23,523 nt of DNA from the NCBI GenBank assembly GCA_009731375.1, contig BJOX01000359.1, positions 493,181 through 516,703 on the forward strand, read 5' to 3'. This document shows, in pieces, positions 17,316 to 23,523 of this stretch (positions within the stretch are counted from its first letter, which is position 1; every line of letters begins with the position of its first letter). Position numbers and translations under genes: made by a program. Source of the DNA: Paulinella micropora. Taxonomy: Eukaryota; Cercozoa; Imbricatea; Euglyphida. The notes below the pieces were generated by a model. The model saw only the letters and a program-made list of their open reading frames with translations. It did no database searches and was not told the DNA's origin.

Positions 17316-17333
17316 AAAGAAAAAACGATGTTT
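17316..17333 (+). repeat. 18-bp repeat, copy 2
   Basis: AAAGAAAAAACGATGTTT, identical to the reverse complement of 11224-11241. It lies just after the Lys/Glu-rich gene and before hairpin sequences. Confidence 0.65.
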
Positions 17334-17381
17334 GAAAACGACGAAATCGTCTTTCAAATATCATTACCAAAGGAAATGATA
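17331..17381. terminator. Hairpins downstream of the Lys/Glu-rich gene
   Basis: TTTGAAAACGA pairs with TCGTCTTTCAAA with one bulge, and ATCATTACC pairs with GGAAATGAT with one mismatch. They follow the stop at 17298 and overlap the 3' end of the minus-strand ORF at 17364. A 3'-end role is inferred from similar hairpins behind other genes. Confidence 0.4.
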
Positions 17382-17621
17382 AGAATAATAATTACTATAC
17401 TCCTGATTATTAAAAGTTAATTCTCCTTTTGAGTTTCTTTTTGCTTTTGCTCTTGCTCTATAGTTTTTTCTTCTTTCTTTATCCAGATGGTCTAAATGTG
17501 AGTATAACCCTATGCGGTCTTTATAATGTTCGTATCTAATATCTCCAAAATTAATAACCTTATCTTTCGGACTAATGACTTTATATTTTTTGTTTTTTAC
17601 ATTTGACTTTCAAAATCTCAT
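17364..17621 (-). pseudogene. Small basic protein resembling a giant-virus/PLV family (DUF5754-like), TGA at codon 4
   Basis: The minus strand from ATG 17621 has an in-frame TGA at 17610-17612 (codon 4) and is then open for 81 codons to TAA at 17364-17366. The peptide carries KVISPKDKVINFGDIRYEHY, LDHLDKERRKNYRARAKAK and an aromatic end NYYSYHFLW. The order (Lys-rich strand, INFG, an HxDxERRxxYxxR helix, aromatic C-terminus) matches a small family common in giant viruses and PLVs that I recall as DUF5754. The function is unknown. The start is 9 bases from the integrase ATG, so they share a divergent promoter. Without the TGA the gene would be normal length for the family. The family name needs a profile search. 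Confidence 0.55.
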
Positions 17622-17630
17622 ACTATATAA
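17622..17630. promoter_or_regulatory. Divergent start region with TATA-like core
   Basis: ACTATATAA fills the nine bases between the two divergent ATGs (17621 minus, 17631 plus). It resembles TATATA motifs before other viral starts. Confidence 0.35.
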
Positions 17631-18638
17631 ATGCCAGATTTAGACCATAAACACACAATTATTAATAATCAAAATCGTAATAGTCAATTAGAAGACACAC
17701 CAACTGGAGAAGAAATTCAAAGAACAAAAGAAGAAGAAACCCTTGAAATACACCACCAGAAAAAGAACCCGAAAATATGGAATACTATATGGGTTAATAA
17801 TCCATTAGACCAAGTTTTCTTAGACTTAGCCGATATGAGTAAGATAAAAGATAAGAAAGGAAATAAAGGATATGCTTGGATGCTTGTTTGGATTGATTGT
17901 CATTCAAGATATTTAATAATCATTCCATTAAAAAATAAAACAGCGAAAGAAGTTTATTATGCTTTGAAATCTATACCTTATAAACCTAAATCAATTACAA
18001 CAGACAGCGGAGGAGAATATAAAGTTGCTACTCGTGATTATTTTATTCAAAATGGTATTAAACACGATGTGGTTGAAGTAGGCGATCATAGGGCCTTAGC
18101 GGTTGTTGATAGAGTTATAAGGAGTATTAGAAGGTGGTTGGATTTATTATTTGAAACTAATAGAAATTTTGATTGGGTAAGTTATATTCAAGATTTGGTT
18201 AATGCTTATAATCATAAATTACATAGGGGAATTCAAGCCAGACTAGTGGATGTCTTTGCTAGAAGAGATAAAAATAAACAGACTATCACTCGCGATAACC
18301 TTATTAATGAATTCAATGTTGGTGATACTGTAAGAAAGGAATTAAAGAGACGAATGTTTGAAAAAGGTGGAAAGCAGTTTAGTAAGCAGATTTACAAAGT
18401 AATAGGTAGGTCAGGCTTTAAAATCATTCTCTCTGATAATGAATTAGTATCACCGCGAGAACTTCTAAAAACTGAATTTACTAAATCAGTAGATGAAGAA
18501 AAGCAAGTACAAGATAAAGAGAAAAAAATAACGAAGGAACGAAACACACAGAGATTATTAAAACGTGAAGATATTGATGAAAGTAATGTGAGAACCTCAG
18601 ATAGAATAAGAAAGAAGAAACAAATATTAGATTTATAA
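17631..18638 (+). CDS. Retroviral-type (rve) integrase with Asp as third catalytic residue
   Basis: Joins viral DNA to host DNA, as in Polintons and retroviruses. The rve core has VFLDLADMS (first Asp, D65), TTDSGGEY (D125) and ALAVVDRVIRSIRRWL (D160). The third catalytic position is Asp, 35 residues after the second, where retroviral enzymes have Glu; I recall such ALGIIDR-type variants in PLV integrases. A C-terminal SH3-like part (VGDTVRKEL to FKIILSDNELVSPREL) and a Lys/Glu tail follow. No His-His-Cys-Cys zinc domain is seen in the first 55 residues; the N-terminus is short and polar. The length is 335 residues and the gene is intact. It lies at the right end of the viral region, a usual place for a Polinton integrase. 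Confidence 0.85.
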   Translation: MPDLDHKHTIINNQNRNSQLEDTPTGEEIQRTKEEETLEIHHQKKNPKIWNTIWVNNPLDQVFLDLADMSKIKDKKGNKGYAWMLVWIDCHSRYLIIIPLKNKTAKEVYYALKSIPYKPKSITTDSGGEYKVATRDYFIQNGIKHDVVEVGDHRALAVVDRVIRSIRRWLDLLFETNRNFDWVSYIQDLVNAYNHKLHRGIQARLVDVFARRDKNKQTITRDNLINEFNVGDTVRKELKRRMFEKGGKQFSKQIYKVIGRSGFKIILSDNELVSPRELLKTEFTKSVDEEKQVQDKEKKITKERNTQRLLKREDIDESNVRTSDRIRKKKQILDL

Positions 18639-18707
18639 ATTGAATACCACCACTCACCAGAAAAAAGATACTTAAAAACTTAAAAACACTTCTCACACCA
18701 ACCACCT

Positions 18708-18845
18708 ATGAGCTCAGGTCAATTTACATTCTTGCCAGATTTTGACAAACTGGATAGTGGCCAACTTTTTCACTTTTTCGGCGAACTGAAGAGACGAAAA
18801 TTTTTCTTTTATTATATATATATGTTTTCTTGTAGTGTGCTGTAG
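18708..18845 (+). CDS. Short ORF, possible 5' fragment of a viral gene at the right junction
   Basis: From ATG 18708 a 45-codon frame begins MSSGQFTFLPDFDKLDSGQL and continues FHFFGELKRRKF, which looks like ordinary protein. The last dozen codons are low-complexity Phe/Tyr-rich before TAG. Upstream lies the A-rich CTTAAAAACTTAAAAAC. One reading is a viral gene cut at a host junction near 18,800. No family is recognised and chance is not excluded. Confidence 0.25.
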   Translation: MSSGQFTFLPDFDKLDSGQLFHFFGELKRRKFFFYYIYMFSCSVL

Positions 18846-19216
18846 AAGGCTATTTTGTTGTTTGTATCAAAGGAGTTGGTGCGACACATGAGATTAAAAA
18901 AATAACCCTTGTAAATTTCATGTTATACTAACCTAGTTTGCTTTAGTTAAAAAAATTTTGCTTTACTTTTATTTTTCTGCTTTACTTTTATTTTTCTATA
19001 AAAATATAAAGGAATCTCTTTATTTTGCTTTCTGGTATTTATCAAAAATTCTGCTTTTTTATTTTGCTGTTTTGTTGCTTAGTATTGATTTGCGGGAAAT
19101 CAATAGGAAGAACGATACATTTTACGAAGGTCGTTTTGAGGATACGAAAAAACGACCCAGTAAAATGTGTATTTATCTACTGAGAGAGAGAGCGCGCGAG
19201 TGTTTGTGTGTGTGTG
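18846..19216. other. AT-rich host-like sequence, nothing recognised
   Basis: No supported gene. The stretch 18958-19080 repeats TTTGCTTTACTTTTATTTTTCT-like pieces, and 19206-19217 is a short TG run. Confidence 0.4.

Positions 19217-19217
<1 letters not shown>

Positions 19218-19254
<37 letters not shown>
19218..19254. repeat. (GA)n microsatellite
   Basis: An uninterrupted GA run of about 17 units follows a TG run. Confidence 0.95.
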
Positions 19255-19257
<3 letters not shown>

Positions 19258-19269
19258 TTACATACACAT

Positions 19270-19881
19270 AAAGTTGGTCGGCAAACACGAAGTTGCCGGC
19301 CAAGTTCTGAATGCACATGCATGCAAGGAAAGGTACGTCAAAAAGCTCAGTACATGCAAGAGACATCAGCCAGCAACCTCTTCGTGCTTTGTTTTTACTG
19401 CAAATGGCCCTGTTTTGCCTTTTTTCTTTTTTTTTTTACTTCAATGCCCCTTTCTTGCCTTTCTGGCTTGCACGGTTGCATTTTTTCTTGTGTCGGCTCC
19501 ACTTTTTTGAAGTATGAAGAGGTCAACCCGTTTTGGACGCAGAGCTTTCCTGGTTGAAAATGCGCGCTTTCTCGGAGAGCTTTTTCGCACACTTTACCCT
19601 CAACCTGTTTGCTCCATATTTCCTTTTTTTTTTTTTCGCCGAACTATTTGTTTTGAATCGTCCGTGTTTGTTTTCAGAACTCATTCGGCAAACTGGTTGC
19701 CGGGCCGTTTTGGAGGCAGAGCTTTTCCATGGAACCTCTTACTTCTAGACTTAAACTAAGGTCAGGAACTTGAATCATTTGATGTTGGCTCTTGCATGTA
19801 CTGATTTTTTTGACGTACCTTTCCTTGCATGCATGTGCATTCAGAACTTGGCCGGCAACTTCGTGTTTGCCGATCAAGTTT
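19270..19881. mobile_element. Foldback element with ~93-bp inverted arms
   Basis: The left arm 19270-19362 and the right arm 19790-19881 are reverse complements with about four mismatches; the shared core runs from GCAAACACGAAGTTGCCGGC through TGAATGCACATGCATGCAAG to GTACGTCAAAAA and TACATGCAAGAG. The interior is about 427 bases and has no gene but repeats short pieces of the arm (TTCGGCAAACTGGTTGCCGG near 19684) and a TTTGGA-GCAGAGCTTT motif twice (near 19532 and 19708). This is typical of a non-autonomous foldback DNA transposon or MITE. No target-site duplication was established. Confidence 0.65.
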
Positions 19882-20126
19882 TGTCTCCCTTGCTTACTGC
19901 GGCACAAGGTTCTTTTCTTCACGACTGTGCATATGTGTTCATAATGTTTGGTCTTCGCAATGATAACAGTTCATTTGTTTTGCTTGCAGAATGTCTCCCT
20001 GTGCTCCAGACATGAACTTGGCCGGCAGCTTGCAGATTCTAAGGTGCTTTTCTTTTTCGCATACATACTATGTATGCATAGTTGTATGTATGTATGTACG
20101 TATACACTCACCACACCTGTCACTCA

Positions 20127-20127
<1 letters not shown>
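19882..20127. other. Host sequence right of the foldback element
   Basis: No gene is supported. A fragment AACTTGGCCGGCAGCTTGC (near 20014) resembles the inverted-arm core. A short TATG/TACG run lies at 20080-20102. Confidence 0.4.
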
Positions 20128-20166
<39 letters not shown>

Positions 20167-20174
20167 CACACTCA

Positions 20175-20227
<53 letters not shown>

Positions 20228-20296
20228 GCGCGCACTCACACACACACACACACACACACACGCGCGCACGCACGCACACACATACACACACACACG

Positions 20297-20331
<35 letters not shown>

Positions 20332-20342
20332 CCTATCTCTCT
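20128..20342. repeat. (CT)n and (CA)n compound microsatellite
   Basis: CT runs at about 20130-20163, 20179-20208 and 20296-20340 alternate with CA and CG-containing CA runs at about 20208-20295. Long Ser/Leu or Thr/His reading frames here are artefacts of the repeats. Confidence 0.95.
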
Positions 20343-20399
20343 TGTATACATATATTTATGTACAGACGTGTGTACAGTTATGTGTCTGTATGTATGTAA

Positions 20400-20454
20400 G
20401 TACCACTACTGCTACTACAACCTACCTACTACCAACTACTGCCAACTACTACCA

Positions 20455-20502
<48 letters not shown>

Positions 20503-20577
20503 GCTGCTGCTGATGCTGCTGCTACCTACTAGTACTACTACTAGCAATACTACTACTACTACTTCTACTACTACAAC

Positions 20578-20620
<43 letters not shown>
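20400..20620. repeat. (TAC)n then (ATT)n trinucleotide array
   Basis: Mostly CTA/TAC units with CTG interruptions run to about 20576, then uninterrupted ATT/TTA units to 20620, directly before the first SINE. Confidence 0.95.
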
Positions 20621-20621
<1 letters not shown>

Positions 20622-20887
20622 GGACACCGTGATAGCCCAGTGGTCAAGTTCTACCATCTGGGCCCTGTCGCCAGTTCGATTCCCGTCGGTGCTACCAGTA
20701 TTTTCATTGAACATACCGGTCCGTCTGGACCAGTATTTTCATTGAACATACCGGCCCGTCTGGAAGTGTTGGAACTGCCCTTGCGGGGGTGTCATTAGAG
20801 CTTATCGTCAATTCTTCGTACTCCCCTCACGGGTGAGACGATGGAGGCGCATGTGCAGAAATGCATCAGCCATTGACAGAGAAGCAC
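20622..20887 (+). mobile_element. tRNA-derived SINE, copy 1
   Basis: It starts GGACACCGTGATAGCCCAGTGG, carries an RNA polymerase III A box (TAGCCCAGTGG, 20633-20643) and B box (AGTTCGATTCC, 20673-20683) at tRNA-like spacing, and CACCG/CGGTG ends that can pair as an acceptor stem. A 35-bp direct duplication (ACCAGTATTTTCATTGAACA...) follows at 20694-20764. The body ends GACAGAGAAGCAC and is followed by an ATT/TTA tail. The length is 266 bases. Copy 2 lies 81 bases downstream, in the same orientation. Confidence 0.8.
20694..20764 (+). repeat. 35-bp tandem duplication within the SINE
   Basis: Two copies of a unit beginning ACCAGTATTTTCATTGAACA and ending CCGTCTGG lie side by side with one base difference. 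The second SINE copy has the same duplication, so it is a family feature. Confidence 0.85.
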
Positions 20888-20939
<52 letters not shown>

Positions 20940-20968
20940 TTATTATTATTATTATTATTTATTATTAT
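20888..20968. repeat. (ATT)n array between SINE copies
   Basis: An almost pure TAT/ATT run acts as the 3' tail of SINE copy 1 and abuts copy 2. Confidence 0.95.
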
Positions 20969-21234
20969 GGACACCGTGACAGCCCAGTGGTCAAGTTGTA
21001 CCATCTGGGCCCTGTCGCCAGTTCGATTCCCGTCGGTGCCCCCAGTATTTTCATTGAACATACCGATCCGTCTGGACCAGTATTTTCATTGAACATACCG
21101 GCCCGTCTGGAAGTGTTGGAACTGCCCTTGCGGGGGTGTCATTAGAGCTTATCGTCAATTCTTCGTACTCCCCTCACGGGTGAGACGATGGAGGCGCATG
21201 TGCAGAAATGCATCAGCCATTGACAGAGAAGCAA
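20969..21234 (+). mobile_element. tRNA-derived SINE, copy 2
   Basis: The same 266-base unit as copy 1, with about six substitutions by eye (for example TGACAGCC for TGATAGCC in the A box). It also ends in an ATT tail. The A box differs slightly, and the B box is unchanged. Confidence 0.8.
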
Positions 21235-21380
21235 TATTATCATTATTATTATTATTATCTACTACTACTACTACTACTAACTACTACTATTACTACTACT
21301 ACTACTACGACTACTACCACTTACTACTTACTACTACTACTACAACTATTATTATTATTATTATCATTATTATTATTATT

Positions 21381-21412
<32 letters not shown>

Positions 21413-21578
21413 GTACTACCACTTACTACTACTTACTACTACTACTACTTACTACTACTACTACTACTACTACTTACTACTACTACAACTATTACTACTA
21501 CTGCTGCTACTACTACGACTACTACTACTGCTGCTACTACTGCTACTAATAATACTAATACTAATGCTACTACGACAT

Positions 21579-21645
<67 letters not shown>

Positions 21646-22440
21646 TTACTACTATACTACTGCTACTACTACTACTACTATTACTACTTCTGCTACTTCT
21701 ACTACCACTACTGAATCTAAGCTTCTTTTCGTTTTTGTTTTGTGTATTTAAGTACTTGTGTATGTATGCACGTACGTATGTACGTAAGTATGCACTCACT
21801 CCTACTACTTAACTACTACTACTATTACTATACTACTGCTACTGCTGCTACTGTTACTAGCACTACCATTACTAATACTAGTACAACTACCACCACGACT
21901 ACTGCTACTACTACCTACTACTTGCTACTTCTACTATTCTTACTACTACTTGCTACCTACTATTATTATTCACTACCTACTACACTACTACTACTTTTAC
22001 TACTACAATTACTATTACTATTTACTACTATTACTATTACTATTTAGTACCACTACTAATACTACTAATACTACTTTTACTACTATTACTATTACTATTT
22101 ACTACCACTACTAGTACTGGTACTACTACTACTACTTACTACTATTACTACTATTACTACTACTACTACTACTACTACTACTATTACTACTACTACTACT
22201 ACCGGTACTATTACTACTACTACTACTACTGCTGCTGCTTCTACGACTACGTTACTACTACTACTATTACTACTACTACTACTGATGCTGTAGTAGTAGT
22301 TGTTGTTGTAGTATCAGTAGTAGTAGTAGCAGCAGCAACAACAGCAGCAGTAGTAGCCTAGTACTGCTGCTGCAGTAGTAGTAGCAGCAGCAACAACAGC
22401 AGTAGTAGTAGTCTACTACTACTACTACTACTAATATTTA
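21235..22440. repeat. Long TAC/TTA trinucleotide satellite with a strand switch
   Basis: Mostly CTA/TAC units with ATT, CTG and TTA interruptions run to about 22285; then the strand sense flips to GTA/CAG/CAA units (22290-22410) and returns to TAC at 22412-22432. A non-repetitive island with TATGTACG pieces lies at 21717-21800. No gene is supported; the Tyr/Leu/Thr-rich frames are artefacts. Confidence 0.9.
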
Positions 22441-23152
22441 ATTGCTTTGAATCGTGATGCAATATCACAGGTTTTTTTTTTTTTTTTTTTTTTGAGCACT
22501 TGGAATCTTTAACAATTAGTTTATTAAACTCATTGTGAGATTCAGTATTAAAATGATATAAAAGTCTGTTGTTTTTTTTAATATTATTGCTTGCGTAAAT
22601 TTAAACTGTGACCCCTGAGTTCACACCGCAAAGGTCATAGTCACTAAGTGACTATGATAAATCAATTATTAATATTCAAAATTAATTAATATTTAGCTTT
22701 TCCGTGATTATTTAAATGAATTAGAAAATAAACGCTGCAGGATTTATTTGGTTTCGGCCAAGTATGTGTTATTGACTTAGTGAAATTATGAGTGGCAAAT
22801 GTCACTAAATTTCAAGTACTGGTGCCACCCGCACATTTGTGTTGTATGTAGCAAAATTTAAATTTGATTTTTTATTAATTTATGATGTAATTTAACTTGA
22901 GGCGTTGAAATCACAGTAAAAATTCAGCAAAAAATTAGTAAATAAATGGCAAATAAACAGTAAAAATATTTGCCACTTTTTGCCACCCTTTTGCTGATCT
23001 AGTGATCCTGGCAACTTGAAAAAACATTAAAAATTGATTTTTATTACTTGGATATGCTGTTTCCACATAAATAATCAAAATAAACATATAAAACTTACCG
23101 GACTTTGCCACTATATTTTTAGTAGTTGCCGTGGCAAAAGGTGGCAAAAGGG
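22441..23152. other. AT-rich host sequence
   Basis: No supported gene. It holds a 22-base T run (22472-22493), a 23-base palindrome (22635-22657) and GCCAC/GTGGC-rich short inverted repeats (about 22973-22996 versus 23129-23150). Confidence 0.4.
22635..22657. repeat. 23-bp palindrome
   Basis: TCATAGTCACT, one base, AGTGACTATGA: 11-base perfect arms around a single A. It could form a hairpin or be a protein-binding dyad. The context gives no function. Confidence 0.7.
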
Positions 23153-23395
23153 ACAAGTGTAATGCCCCCAAAGATAGCTCGTAAAAAGTCTGTAATACAA
23201 CCAAACACAGTCCGCAAGAATGAGAATGATGTCTCGTTGTATTAGCTCAGTGAAGCCAAAAAGCAAAACTGCAACAGACCAGGAATAAAATGGCATCAGG
23301 TCCAATCCGGACAAATAATACTGAAAAACAAGCTGGTGCACCTGTCACCAGGAAAAGGTATTTTTTACCAGCTATCCGGGGGGTGATGCCTACAG
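23153..23395 (+). repeat. Dispersed repeat, right copy
   Basis: Matches 490-738 in the same orientation. Beyond 23395 it continues with TACCCCCTCCCG and unrelated sequence, so the repeat unit may extend to the right while the left copy is cut by the viral DNA. Confidence 0.8.
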
Positions 23396-23523
23396 TACCC
23401 CCTCCCGATTTTATGACGGAAATAGCATTTTCGTCATACACCTTCTGATTTCTTTCTGCAAATAGTATGCGCTATGGAGTCATGCCACACAGCGCATCGA
23501 CCCACGGATAGACGCTAAAAGAC
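23396..23523. other. Host sequence to the window edge
   Basis: Nothing is recognised. It is possibly the continuation of the dispersed repeat. Confidence 0.35.

Noticed and set aside
20622-20700. A functional tRNA gene
   Set aside because: The head has pol III boxes but no clean cloverleaf, and the same 266-base unit recurs with a non-tRNA body, as in a SINE.
19991-22047. Several open frames of 60-213 codons rich in Tyr, Leu, Thr or Ser/His
   Set aside because: They are translations of CT, CA, TAC and ATT microsatellites, open in many frames at once.
490-23395. The two direct repeats as a target-site duplication or long terminal repeats of the virus
   Set aside because: They are too diverged and too long for a duplication, about 4 kb of host satellite lies between the virus and the right copy, and Polintons use inverted terminal repeats.

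Overview
The window looks like eukaryotic genomic DNA carrying a decaying, integrated Polinton-like virus (PLV/Maverick-type double-jelly-roll DNA virus). The host cannot be named from this sequence. The flanks contain dinucleotide and trinucleotide microsatellites, a tRNA-derived SINE, a foldback element and a dispersed repeat. The middle (about 739 to about 18,800) is AT-rich, gene-dense and viral. The contig is a draft: six runs of N (8209-8218, 9696-9705, 9978-9987, 11422-11431, 4931-4940 and 5085-5107) interrupt viral genes.

Layout. 1-489: host-like DNA with possibly the end of a coding exon. 490-738: a dispersed repeat that recurs in the same orientation at 23153-23395. From about 739 the viral part starts abruptly inside a protein-primed family B DNA polymerase (+), followed by two tandem paralogues with a DUF3820-like domain (+). 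A minus-strand block then carries a phage/giant-virus-type structural protein, the major capsid protein, the minor capsid/penton protein, an adenain-type cysteine protease with a long coiled-coil N-terminus, a small basic core-like protein, a FtsK/HerA-type packaging ATPase and a small beta-rich protein. Next come a small secreted Cys-rich protein (+), a GIY-YIG endonuclease (+), a two-helix membrane protein (-), a very long fibre with a C-terminal S74 chaperone domain (-), a Lys/Glu-rich protein (+), a small unlisted ORF resembling a giant-virus/PLV small-protein family (-) and a retroviral-type integrase (+). The viral part fades out near 18,800, perhaps inside another truncated gene. No terminal inverted repeats were found, so both virus ends are probably lost.

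How the genes fit together. Capsid proteins, protease and ATPase form the usual PLV morphogenesis module. PolB replicates, the integrase inserts, and the fibre probably binds the host. Seven genes carry breaks: in-frame stops in PolB, the first DUF3820 gene, the fibre and the small 17,364-17,621 ORF; frameshifts in the major capsid, minor capsid and structural protein. ATPase, integrase, GIY-YIG and the basic core protein read open. The pattern fits an endogenous copy in early decay, although draft consensus errors could explain some lesions.

Assembly problems are visible by reading. The N-bounded piece 4941-5084 is coding on the opposite strand to its own gene, which suggests a flipped contig. 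The N run at 11422-11431 separates two near-identical 17-base ends, which suggests an unmerged overlap. Beyond 18,846 the window is host repeats: a foldback element (19270-19881), microsatellites, two SINE copies (20622-20887, 20969-21234), a long TAC/TTA array and AT-rich DNA.
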